From: Giesbergeria anulus
GTDB lineage: Bacteria; Pseudomonadota; Gammaproteobacteria; Burkholderiales; Burkholderiaceae_C
DNA: 64,000 nt
NCBI RefSeq assembly: GCF_900111115.1
Contig: NZ_FOGD01000012.1
Span: 27,669-91,668, forward strand
Direction: 5' to 3'
Shown: in pieces, positions 56,593 to 64,000 of the stretch
Layout: every line of letters begins with the position of its first letter
How positions within the stretch are numbered: position 1 is the stretch's first letter
Notes under the pieces: generated by a model
Told to the model about the DNA's origin: nothing
Seen by the model: only the letters and a program-made list of their open reading frames with translations
Database searches by the model: none
Translations under genes and position numbers: made by a program

Positions 56593-58665
56593 TTAGGAAG
56601 GGCGCGTTGCAGGCCAAGGCAAGCGGTGCCAGCGCCGCTGCAAGTCCCGTAGTTGCCGGGGAGCTGCTGGCGGTGGGGCATAGCGCAACTGTTCTAACTC
56701 CAGCAGCCAAGCGCACAGGGCTTGGGCATCATCACCAAATTGGGCTTGCACCTGTGTGGCGATGGTACGTGGTGGGGCGCTGTCGGGTACGATCAGCCCG
56801 GCTTGGGCTAGGCGTTGGCGCGTGCGTGCCAGCAGGCGCAGCCAAGGGTTGTGCTGTTGGCGTTCCCAGAGCGTCCAAGCGGCCCCCAGTAGCGCTGCCA
56901 GCCCCAGCAGCCCGCCCAGTACCCGTACCAAATCTTGCCAACTGGGGGCGATAAAGCCCAGCGTCTTGAGTAGATCGAGCTGGCGGCTTTGCGTGTAGTT
57001 GAGTACCCACTGGTTCCAGTGGTTGTTGGCAGCTTCCCACACGGCGCGCAGGTGCTGCACCATGCCGGGGCTAATGACCGATCCCATCGCTTGCCCGAAG
57101 ACTCCTTGCGGGGCCACCAGCCGTTGAAATTGGCCCACCCGCCCCGGTGCTACCGCTCCGGTAGGATCGATACGCACCCAGCCGCGCTCTTGCATCCACA
57201 CTTCGGCCCAAGCATGGGCATCACTTTGGCGCACTGTCCAATAGCCATCGACGCTGTTGAATTCGCCGCCTTGGTAGCCGGTCACGATGCGCGCTGGTAC
57301 GCCCGCTGCCCGCAACACAATGACAAAAGACGAAGCAATGTGCTCGCAAAATCCGGCTTTGCGGTCAAACCAGAATTCATCGGCGCTGTCTGGGCCGTAC
57401 AGGCCCGGTTCCAAGGTGTATTCGTAGCCGCCCGTGCGCAAACTGTGCAGTACGGCATCTACCAAGGCTGGTGTGCCGCCTTGGGCAACGGCTGGGTCGG
57501 CGCGCAACGTTTGCGCCAGTGCTACCGTGCGCGGGTTGGAGTTGGCAGGCAACAGGGCCAATTCACGCAAAGCATCGCTCATGCGGGTGGGGCCGTGCCG
57601 AAAATCAGGGTAGCTCTCGGCGCTGTAGCGCACCACGTCTGTGATCGGGCGCGTACTCAGCCATTGCAAGTCCGGGGTCATGAAGAGGTTGAACCCGTTC
57701 AAGGCTGGTTTTTCGGTGGCTGCTTCTAGCACCATGAGCCAAGGCCGCTGGTGTGGCTCTAGGGTCACGGTGTAGCGTAGGGGTTCACCTTGCACACGCA
57801 ACTGTGGCGGCAGGCTCCACTGCCCTAGCCACGGGTCTTGGCGCGGCGTGGGCTCGCGCCATTGCCGCCCATCAAATTCTGACAGCACCGGGCCACGAAA
57901 ATACAACTGTGAGGCTGGTGGCGCTGCATGGTCGGGTGTATCAAAGCGAATACGCATCACCACGCTATCGTCTAGGGCTAGCTTGGCTACATTGCCCACT
58001 TCCATCGTTCCCGACAGGCCGCTGCGCCCGGTCAGGGCGTCGCTGGGCAGGCCCCACAGCGGTGCCATGCGTGGAAAAAACATAAACAGCGCCAGCATGA
58101 TCGGCGCTCCCAATGCGGCCATCATGCCCGCAGTGCACAGGGGCAGCAGCAGGGGTGGGCGGCCCACGGGCATGTGGGCATTGACTAAGGCGGTGAGTAG
58201 CCCCATCAGGGCCACCAGCATGGCTATGGCAGTCAGCAGGGACTGCGAGAAAAAGAAATTGCTGAGCATAGTAAAAAAGCCCAGAAAGAACACCACCAGC
58301 GCATCGCGCCGGGCGCGCAGCTCTAGGGTTTTGAGGGCCAGTAGCAGCACAATCAAAGCCACGCCTGCATCGCGCCCCAAAATAGTGCGGTAGGTAGCCA
58401 GTGTGGCCCCTACGGCCACGGCCAGCACCCCCAGCAGCAGCCAGCGGCTGGGCAATGCCTGCCCACGCCAAGACAAAATGCCGCGCCACAGCAACAAGGC
58501 TGCTGCCAAGGAGCTGCTCCACCAAGGCAGGTGGGCTACCTGCGGTGCAATCACCCAAGCAATCACGCCCAACAAAAACAGTGTGTCGCGGGTGTCGCGG
58601 GGCAATGTGGCTAGCGTTTGGCGCAGGTTGCTAGAAGGTTCTGGTCGTGCAGAGGTGGCGGACAT
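56593..58665 (-). CDS. TgpA-type transglutaminase-like membrane protein (DUF3488)
   Basis: Inner-membrane protein with a periplasmic transglutaminase-like domain; the Pseudomonas homologue TgpA is essential for growth but its substrate is unknown. The start at 58665 (MSATSARPEPS) is preferred over an in-frame GTG at 58701 that overlaps the DUF58 gene. The 690 residues have six N-terminal helices (about 30-210) and a transglutaminase core with catalytic Cys in KAGFCEHIASSFVIVLRAAG (about 442), His in SDAHAWAEVWM and Asp in WVRIDPTGAV. A last membrane helix (about 575-597) precedes a cytoplasmic DUF4129-like tail. It forms an operon with moxR and the DUF58 gene. Confidence 0.92.
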   Translation of the reverse strand: MSATSARPEPSSNLRQTLATLPRDTRDTLFLLGVIAWVIAPQVAHLPWWSSSLAAALLLWRGILSWRGQALPSRWLLLGVLAVAVGATLATYRTILGRDAGVALIVLLLALKTLELRARRDALVVFFLGFFTMLSNFFFSQSLLTAIAMLVALMGLLTALVNAHMPVGRPPLLLPLCTAGMMAALGAPIMLALFMFFPRMAPLWGLPSDALTGRSGLSGTMEVGNVAKLALDDSVVMRIRFDTPDHAAPPASQLYFRGPVLSEFDGRQWREPTPRQDPWLGQWSLPPQLRVQGEPLRYTVTLEPHQRPWLMVLEAATEKPALNGFNLFMTPDLQWLSTRPITDVVRYSAESYPDFRHGPTRMSDALRELALLPANSNPRTVALAQTLRADPAVAQGGTPALVDAVLHSLRTGGYEYTLEPGLYGPDSADEFWFDRKAGFCEHIASSFVIVLRAAGVPARIVTGYQGGEFNSVDGYWTVRQSDAHAWAEVWMQERGWVRIDPTGAVAPGRVGQFQRLVAPQGVFGQAMGSVISPGMVQHLRAVWEAANNHWNQWVLNYTQSRQLDLLKTLGFIAPSWQDLVRVLGGLLGLAALLGAAWTLWERQQHNPWLRLLARTRQRLAQAGLIVPDSAPPRTIATQVQAQFGDDAQALCAWLLELEQLRYAPPPAAPRQLRDLQRRWHRLPWPATRPS

Positions 58666-58694
58666 AGGCGTTGCAGCAAAAAGGGGGCGGCCAG

Positions 58695-59684
58695 TTAGCA
58701 CAGCGCCAGTGCTTGCAGGCAGCGCTGGCGCTGCCCGGCACCACTGCCGGGGGCAATTTCTAGGCCCGGCAGGCGCAAGCCGTAGTCCAGCCCTAAGCGG
58801 TCGGCTTGGAGCACCCAGGCCGTCAGGCGCGAGAGCCGGGCTTCGGGGTCAGCCAGACCGGTGCGTTCTGGGGCCAGCCACAGCTCATGGCGCTGCATTT
58901 GCAGGCTGTCGCGGCTGACCAGCGCATCGCTGCCGCTGGCCAGTGCCTGCGCTGCTTTTTTCCACACCACCAGTTGTAAAGGGTCACCCCGGCGGTAAGC
59001 CCGCACCCCTTCAAAATCGCCCATGCCTTGGCTGTGCGTGCTGCCAGTGCCACTGGCGTGGGGTTCGCCTGCGGGCAAGGGCGGTGCTGGTGCTTCGGGT
59101 GCGGGATACACCAACACCTGCGCCGCTGGACGCCACAGCGTCCAGACTCGGAACGTGCCCAGCGGAAAGCGCGTTTCTGCTGTGAGCATGGGTATGGGGT
59201 GTAGCCCCCGGTGGCTGGGGGCAAAGGCAATTTGTACCTTGGCCGAGCCTTGTGCTGGCACATCTGTCCAAGCCCATTGGCTGCTACCATGCACGGCTAG
59301 CGCAATGCCAAAACGCGGTGTACGCCGTTCGCTGCTCAGTTGCACATCCAGCACTGCACTCTGGCCCAAAAAATGCGGCTCTGGTGCTTGCAGGTGCAAG
59401 GTCAGGCCACGCAAAGTGCCGTGGCAGATGTGCATTCCCACCACCGCACTGCCCGCGAGCAAAAAAGTCAGCACATAGCCCAGATTGAGCTGGTAATTGA
59501 TCGACGCTACCAGCAGTACCAGCAGTGTTAACGCCAGCATCCAACCCGGCCCGGTGGGCAAAATATAGACATTGCGCTGTGTCAGCGTCCAAGTGTCGGT
59601 CAGTGGCAGGCGCGCTTGCCACCAGCGTGCCAGTCGCCGCCGCATTGCTGCCAGCGGGTTCAGGGCCTCAGGCAAGATAGCCAT
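58695..59684 (-). CDS. DUF58 domain-containing protein
   Basis: Membrane-anchored protein of the DUF58 family, usually encoded with MoxR AAA+ ATPases. The 329 residues have two helices near the N-terminus (about 50-85) and a conserved motif in the second half, GDFEGVRAYRRGDPLQLVVW (about 222-241), the hallmark of the family. DUF58 proteins may act in metal-cofactor or cell-envelope maturation with a vWA-like fold; the specific role is unknown. It starts 2 bases after the moxR stop. Confidence 0.9.
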   Translation of the reverse strand: MAILPEALNPLAAMRRRLARWWQARLPLTDTWTLTQRNVYILPTGPGWMLALTLLVLLVASINYQLNLGYVLTFLLAGSAVVGMHICHGTLRGLTLHLQAPEPHFLGQSAVLDVQLSSERRTPRFGIALAVHGSSQWAWTDVPAQGSAKVQIAFAPSHRGLHPIPMLTAETRFPLGTFRVWTLWRPAAQVLVYPAPEAPAPPLPAGEPHASGTGSTHSQGMGDFEGVRAYRRGDPLQLVVWKKAAQALASGSDALVSRDSLQMQRHELWLAPERTGLADPEARLSRLTAWVLQADRLGLDYGLRLPGLEIAPGSGAGQRQRCLQALALC

Positions 59685-59686
59685 GT

Positions 59687-60607
59687 TCAGGGCAGCGGCA
59701 CGCTATCGACCATGGCGCGCACCTGCTCTACGGCACCGCGTCCGGCATTGCCCACAGGCACTAAACGGTGGGCAATGGTTTGCGCAATGATGGCCTGCAC
59801 ATCGTCGGGGGCCACATAGTCGCGCCCACTGATCAGCGCTTGCGCCTTGGCCGCGCGCACCAGCGCAATGCCCGCCCGTGGTGAGAGCCCTTGTACAAAC
59901 CAGCGCCCGGAGCGTGTGGCAGCAATCAGGTCTTGCACATAATCGAGCAGCGGATCGGCAGCATGGACAGCCAGCACTTGCTGTTGCAACTCTGCCAACT
60001 CGGCCCCTGATAGCACTGGCGCAGCGCTGGTGGCTAGCGTGCGCCGGTCGCTGCCTGCCAGCAGCAGGCGCTCCGATTGCCGGTCTGGATAGCCGAGAGA
60101 AATGCGCATCAAAAAGCGGTCTAACTGCGATTCGGGCAGTGCATAGGTGCCCAACTGGTCTTGCGGGTTTTGTGTCGCAATCACAAAAAAAGGCTGGGGC
60201 AGCGGGCGGGTCTCGCCTTCCACAGACACCTGTTTTTCTTCCATCGCCTCTAGCAGCGCGCTTTGGGTTTTGGGGCTGGCTCGGTTGATCTCATCGGCCA
60301 GCAGCACTTGGGTAAACACCGGGCCGGGGTGAAAAACAAAGCTCTCTTGGCCCCGTTCGTATACCGAGACACCAATCAGGTCGCTGGGCATCAGGTCGGC
60401 AGTAAACTGCACTCGGGCAAACTGTAAACCAAAGGTGTGCGCCAAGGCATGGGACAAGGTGGTCTTGCCTACACCGGGCACATCTTCGATCAGCAGATGC
60501 CCGCCCGCCAGCAAACAGGCCACACAGTCCTGTACGCGAGCGGCTTTACCGACGATCACCGTGTTAAGCTGATCCAAAAGCGAGTTAATTTTTTGCTGTG
60601 CATGCAT
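59687..60607 (-). CDS. MoxR family AAA+ ATPase
   Basis: AAA+ ATPase acting as a chaperone-like maturation factor with DUF58/vWA partners. The 306 residues show Walker A EDVPGVGKTTLSHAL (about 41-55), the MoxR signature FTADLMPSDLIGVSVYE, Walker B VLLADEINRASPKTQSALLE (about 101-120), a sensor-1 region IATQNPQDQLGTYALPESQL and the C-terminal lid with GLSPRAGIALVRAAKA. It is first of the moxR-DUF58-tgpA unit and divergent from the deacetylase-like gene, with about 40 bases between the starts. Confidence 0.94.
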   Translation of the reverse strand: MHAQQKINSLLDQLNTVIVGKAARVQDCVACLLAGGHLLIEDVPGVGKTTLSHALAHTFGLQFARVQFTADLMPSDLIGVSVYERGQESFVFHPGPVFTQVLLADEINRASPKTQSALLEAMEEKQVSVEGETRPLPQPFFVIATQNPQDQLGTYALPESQLDRFLMRISLGYPDRQSERLLLAGSDRRTLATSAAPVLSGAELAELQQQVLAVHAADPLLDYVQDLIAATRSGRWFVQGLSPRAGIALVRAAKAQALISGRDYVAPDDVQAIIAQTIAHRLVPVGNAGRGAVEQVRAMVDSVPLP

Positions 60608-60648
60608 GGCGCAACGTTATCCGAAAAAACGACCGACGGAGACACCCT

Positions 60649-61602
60649 ATGGGAAAGACAGGTTATTACACCCACCGCGATTGCTGGAAACACGAAATGG
60701 GCCCTGGTCATCCAGAATGCCCTGAGCGTTTAGATGCCATTGAAGACCGCTTGCTGGTGACGGGCGTGGGCGATGCGCTAGAGCGCTACGATGCCCCTGA
60801 GGCAGCCCTGACCGATATCGAACTGGCCCACGGGCGCTTGCACATCGCATCCATCCGTGGCCTCACTGATTGGCTGCGTGAAGAAGTGGAGGCTGGTGGC
60901 CCCACCCACACCCAAGTCGATCCAGACACATCCATCAACGTCCACACGTGGAAAGCTGCTTTGCGCTCGGCTGGGGCCGCATTGGCCGCCACCGACGCCG
61001 TGATGGCGGGTGAACTCGAAAACGCTTTCTGTGCTACGCGTCCGCCCGGCCACCACGCCTGCCGCGACAAAGCGATGGGTTTTTGTTTTTTCAACAACGT
61101 GGCTATTGCTGCCAAATACGCTTTGGATCGCTACCACCTCAAGCGCGTGGCGGTGATTGATTTTGACGTCCACCACGGCAACGGCACCGAAGACATCCTC
61201 GCGGGCGATGAGCGTGCGCTCATGGTCAGCTTCTTCCAGCACCCGTTCTTTCCGTACAACGGCGATCAGAACCCCGCAGCCAACATGCTCAACGTGCCGG
61301 TGGCCGCTTACACCAAAAGCATGGACATCCGCGAGATGATCGAGACCACATGGATTCCTCGCTTAGAGGCTTTCCAGCCCGAAATGATCTTTATCAGCGC
61401 CGGTTTTGATGCCCACCGCGAAGACGACATGGGCCAGTTGGGTTTGGTGGAGCAAGATTACACGTGGATCACTCTGCGCATCAAAGACATTGCACGCCGC
61501 TTCTCTCAAGGCCGTATCGTGTCTTGCCTTGAAGGTGGCTATGTGCCCAGTGCCTTGGCGCGCAGCGTTGAGGCCCATTTGCGCGTGCTGGCTGACCTGT
61601 AA
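60649..61602 (+). CDS. histone deacetylase family (AcuC/polyamine-deacetylase-like) protein
   Basis: Zinc-dependent amidohydrolase of the arginase/deacetylase superfamily; bacterial members deacetylate polyamines, acetoin-enzyme lysines or other acetylated amines. The ATG at 60649 has GGAGA upstream; the longer frame from 60598 overlaps the divergent gene. The 317 residues show HEMGPGHPECPERLDAIEDR at the start, the double histidine RPPGHHACRDKAMGFCFFNN and the zinc ligands in VIDFDVHHGNGTEDI. A further zinc Asp is in SAGFDAHREDDMG, and the C-terminus has CLEGGYVPSALARSVEAHL. Its stop overlaps the next start (TAATG), so it is coupled to a crotonase-like gene. Confidence 0.93.
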   Translation: MGKTGYYTHRDCWKHEMGPGHPECPERLDAIEDRLLVTGVGDALERYDAPEAALTDIELAHGRLHIASIRGLTDWLREEVEAGGPTHTQVDPDTSINVHTWKAALRSAGAALAATDAVMAGELENAFCATRPPGHHACRDKAMGFCFFNNVAIAAKYALDRYHLKRVAVIDFDVHHGNGTEDILAGDERALMVSFFQHPFFPYNGDQNPAANMLNVPVAAYTKSMDIREMIETTWIPRLEAFQPEMIFISAGFDAHREDDMGQLGLVEQDYTWITLRIKDIARRFSQGRIVSCLEGGYVPSALARSVEAHLRVLADL

Positions 61603-62417
61603 TGCCTATGAGCGCCACCCACTCTATCCCCACGGTGTTGCAGGTAGAGCACGACGCCCGTGGCGTCGTCACCCTCACCCTCAATGATCCGGCACGCTTC
61701 AACGCCCTAGGCGCTGACATGCTGGCTGCCTTGCAGCAAGCTCTTGACGCCATTGCCCGCGACGACGGTGTTCGGGTGGTGGTGCTGGCCGCTACTGGCA
61801 AGGCTTTTTGTGCTGGGCACAACCTCAAAGACATGGCTGCCCACCCTGAGCTGGCTTGGTACCAAACCCTGTTTGCCCAGTGCAGCAAGGTGATGCTATC
61901 CATCCAGCGCTTGCCTGTGCCAGTCATTGCCAAAGTGCAGGGTATGGCCACCGCAGCGGGCTGCCAGTTGGTGGCCCAGTGCGACTTGGCGGTGGCCGTG
62001 CCGCAGGCCACCTTTGCCACCAGTGGCATCCATTACGGCCTGTTCTGCGCCACACCCAGCGTGCCTTTGGTGCGCAACGTGCCCATCAAGCAGGCGATGG
62101 AAATGCTCCTCACGGGCGATTTTATCGACGCTGCCACCGCATTGCGGCAGGGCCTGCTTAACCGGGTTGTGCCTGCCGAGGCACTGGATGCCGAGGTCGA
62201 AAAGCTAGTTGCTTCGATCCTCGATAAGCCCCGCACTGCCATTGCGATGGGTAAAGCGTTGGTGTACCAGCAGCGCGAGCTGGGAGTCGATGCCGCCTAC
62301 CAATTGGCCGGTCAAACCATGGCCGTCAACATGATGGATGACGCTGCCCAAGAAGGCGCACGCGCCTTTGCCGAAAAACGACCACCCGCTTGGAAGCAGC
62401 ATTCCAGCGGACATTGA
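61602..62417 (+). CDS. enoyl-CoA hydratase/isomerase (crotonase) family protein, ECHDC3-like
   Basis: Crotonase-fold protein of 271 residues. The oxyanion-hole motifs are present: KAFCAGHNLKDM (about 67-78) and VQGMATAAGCQLVAQCDLAV (about 113-132). The two acidic catalytic residues of true enoyl-CoA hydratases are not: the AGCQL glutamine replaces the first Glu, and the SGIHYGLFC segment has no second Glu. The sequence closely follows the mitochondrial ECHDC3 group, whose activity is not settled. Thus the hydratase annotation is doubtful. It overlaps the upstream deacetylase gene by one base and is followed by mscS after 20 bases. Confidence 0.86.
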   Translation: MPMSATHSIPTVLQVEHDARGVVTLTLNDPARFNALGADMLAALQQALDAIARDDGVRVVVLAATGKAFCAGHNLKDMAAHPELAWYQTLFAQCSKVMLSIQRLPVPVIAKVQGMATAAGCQLVAQCDLAVAVPQATFATSGIHYGLFCATPSVPLVRNVPIKQAMEMLLTGDFIDAATALRQGLLNRVVPAEALDAEVEKLVASILDKPRTAIAMGKALVYQQRELGVDAAYQLAGQTMAVNMMDDAAQEGARAFAEKRPPAWKQHSSGH

Positions 62418-62437
62418 GCCAGGATTCCCCGTTAGCG

Positions 62438-63763
62438 ATGAGCAAGACCAGCCCCCCACCAGTGATGTTTGACGATGTAGGTCGTTGGTTTCAATCCTTT
62501 TTGCAACCCACCGTGCTGATCGAACTAGGTTCGCTGGCGCTGTGTGTGCTGCTAGCGTGGTTGCTGGTGTCGGGTTTGCGCCGCGCCTTGGGCCGGGGGG
62601 ATGAGCCTTCCATCCTGTTTGGTCGCAAAATTTTGGATGGGGCCTTGTTTCCGGCCATCTTGTTGGGCTTGGGCTATTTGGCGCAAGCGCTACTCGCACA
62701 GTGGATCACGCTCGCCATCTTCAAGGTCGCTATTCCGGTACTGATGGCACTGATGGTCATTCGCATTGGTGTCAAGGTATTGCAGGTGGCGTTTCCGCGT
62801 GCCACTTGGTTGCACCCCATTGAGCGCACCATTTCTTGGCTGGCGTGGGGCTGTATGGTGCTGTGGGTCACGGGGCTGCTGCCGTTGGTGCTGCAAGACT
62901 TAGAGGACATCCGCTGGAAGGTGGGTAGCTCCGTCCTGTCGGTGCGCACTATTTTGGAGGGCATACTCACTTCGGGAGCGGTGCTCATCCTCACCTTGTG
63001 GCTCTCGTCCTCTATTGAGGCGCGTTTGTTGCACTCGGCCACTGGCAGTGATTTGTCGGTGCGCAAAGCCCTGAGCAATGTGGCACGGGCAGTATTTGTC
63101 TTTTTGGGGCTGATTTTTGCCCTGTCCACCGTGGGCATTGACCTGTCGGCCTTGTCGGTGCTGGGGGGCGCTGTGGGTGTGGGTATCGGCTTTGGCTTGC
63201 AAAAACTGGCAGCCAACTACGTTAGTGGTTTTGTCATTTTGGCCGAGCGTAGCGTGCGTATTGGCGACAACGTGCGCATCGACAATTTTGAGGGCCGCGT
63301 TACTGACATTACCACCCGTTACACCGTGATTCGCTCTGGTGCCGGGCGTGAGTCTATCGTGCCCAATGAGATGCTCATTACCCAGCGGGTTGAAAATTTC
63401 TCACTGGCCGATCCGCGTGTCTGGCATTCCACCATCGTCAGTGTTGCTTACGATAGCGATGTTGATTTGGTAATGAATTTGCTCAAAGAAGCCGCCTTGG
63501 TCAGTGACCGTGTGCTGCGTGACCCCATGCCCAGTGTGGCCCTGTCAGCTTTTGGTGCCGATGGTCTGGAGTTTACTGTCGGCTTTTGGATTGCCGATCC
63601 AGAAAACGGCCTACTGGCTTTACGCTCCCAAATCAACTTGGCTATCTTGCGTGCCCTGCGTGAGCACAGCATTGATATCCCCTATCCGCAGCGGGTCGTG
63701 CAGTTTGCCGGGACTGTCCCTGCTGCCATGTCAGCAACTTCTGTGGTGGCCAGTGCTGCCTGA
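62438..63763 (+). CDS. mechanosensitive ion channel, MscS family
   Basis: Inner-membrane channel that opens under membrane tension to release solutes. The start at 62438 (MSKTSPPPV) is preferred to an upstream in-frame start at 62390 inside the crotonase gene. The 441 residues have about six helices. The conserved pore helix is LGGAVGVGIGFGLQKLAANY (about 244-263), followed by the beta domain with VSGFVILAERSVRIGD and VRIDNFEGRVTDITTRYTVI, and a cytoplasmic vestibule. It is longer than E. coli MscS (286), with two or three extra N-terminal helices. Confidence 0.92.
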   Translation: MSKTSPPPVMFDDVGRWFQSFLQPTVLIELGSLALCVLLAWLLVSGLRRALGRGDEPSILFGRKILDGALFPAILLGLGYLAQALLAQWITLAIFKVAIPVLMALMVIRIGVKVLQVAFPRATWLHPIERTISWLAWGCMVLWVTGLLPLVLQDLEDIRWKVGSSVLSVRTILEGILTSGAVLILTLWLSSSIEARLLHSATGSDLSVRKALSNVARAVFVFLGLIFALSTVGIDLSALSVLGGAVGVGIGFGLQKLAANYVSGFVILAERSVRIGDNVRIDNFEGRVTDITTRYTVIRSGAGRESIVPNEMLITQRVENFSLADPRVWHSTIVSVAYDSDVDLVMNLLKEAALVSDRVLRDPMPSVALSAFGADGLEFTVGFWIADPENGLLALRSQINLAILRALREHSIDIPYPQRVVQFAGTVPAAMSATSVVASAA

Positions 63764-63791
63764 GCCTGCCATACGGCATAGAATGTTGCAC

Positions 63792-63807
63792 TTTACGTAA
63801 ACGTCAA
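63792..63807. promoter_or_regulatory. LiuR-like operator upstream of etfB
   Basis: TTTACGTAAACGTCAA lies 32 bases before the etfB start. It closely matches the motif remembered for LiuR, a MerR-family regulator of branched-chain amino acid and acyl-CoA degradation genes. The assignment rests on recall of that consensus; a TAGAAT -10-like sequence lies just upstream. Confidence 0.45.
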
Positions 63808-63839
63808 TTCAATCAACAACCCTCTGAGGAGTTGCAGTA

Positions 63840-64000
63840 ATGAAGGTATTGGTTCCAGTCAAGCGCGTGGTGGACTACAACGTCAAAGTGCGCGTCAAAA
63901 GCGATGGCACCGGCGTAGACATCGCCAACGTCAAAATGAGCATGAACCCCTTTGACGAAATCGCCGTCGAAGAAGCCGTGCGCCTGAAAGAAAAAGGCTT
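63840..64000 (+). CDS. etfB: electron transfer flavoprotein subunit beta (partial, 3-prime end beyond the window)
   Basis: N-terminal 53 codons of the beta subunit of ETF, the electron carrier from acyl-CoA and related dehydrogenases to the quinone pool. The translation begins [20 protein letters not shown] and contains [20 protein letters not shown], the AMP-binding N-terminal pattern of EtfB. The ATG has a GAGGAG ribosome site. The window ends inside the gene; etfA presumably follows. Confidence 0.93.
   Translation, partial: MKVLVPVKRVVDYNVKVRVKSDGTGVDIANVKMSMNPFDEIAVEEAVRLKEKG

Overview
The window reads as a chromosomal segment of a betaproteobacterium of the order Burkholderiales, most likely family Comamonadaceae. 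The pointers are moderately high GC, tight gene packing, the gntR/sdhCDAB-sdhE-gltA cluster divergent from mdh-citE-acnB, a RibBX-type riboflavin protein, small Comamonadaceae-style hypothetical proteins, and ubiquinone-linked aerobic metabolism. This placement is inferred from gene content and motifs; no 16S or tRNA gene is present. No gap between genes exceeds about 265 bases, so nearly everything is coding.

Layout. 1-7.6 kb: an MFS transporter (cut by the left edge) diverges from topoisomerase IV genes parE-parC, followed by a chemoreceptor and a convergent RidA. 7.7-16.7 kb: comEC, a GNAT acetyltransferase, a methyltransferase, a tandem pair of duplicated hypothetical genes, dusC, a sigma-54-type promoter driving amtB, and an acyltransferase. 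16.8-20.2 kb: rnk, a phosphoethanolamine transferase of the EptA/MCR family and glutathione-dependent formaldehyde dehydrogenase. 20.3-32 kb: a TCA-cycle block. On the minus strand lie gntR, sdhC, sdhD, sdhA, sdhB, sdhE and gltA; on the plus strand lie mdh, a CitE-like lyase, a small secreted protein and acnB. A palindrome in the gntR-mdh intergenic region sits inside the gntR promoter, just upstream of the mdh promoter.

32-38.3 kb: one long minus-strand gene train, ribBX-ribH-nusB-aminotransferase-ybgC-tolQ-tolR-tolA, with several stop/start overlaps but without tolB, pal or cpoB. 38.5-48.3 kb: a ferredoxin, gshA (with a cluster of DnaA-box-like sites upstream), a 1156-residue multi-sensor HD-GYP phosphodiesterase, a MenA-like prenyltransferase, the ribosome-assembly GTPase YlqF, a 47-residue basic protein, a voltage-gated K+ channel with a C-terminal zinc ribbon, and a DHH phosphoesterase.

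48.5-55.5 kb holds the most unusual locus. A 202-residue protein resembles only the N-terminal half of IS605/IS1341 OrfB (TnpB) and lacks the RuvC nuclease. It is translationally coupled by an ATGA overlap to a type I secretion operon: two ABC transporters, an HlyD adaptor and a TolC-type outer-membrane protein. Its promoter carries a perfect 17-bp palindrome and the transcript looks nearly leaderless. No secreted substrate gene is adjacent. A TnpB-derived protein controlling or serving a secretion system is the best candidate here for something new.

55.5-64 kb: lytic transglycosylase mltB, the moxR-DUF58-transglutaminase cluster, then a histone-deacetylase-like protein, a crotonase-family protein lacking the usual catalytic glutamates, an MscS channel, and the start of etfB preceded by a LiuR-like operator.
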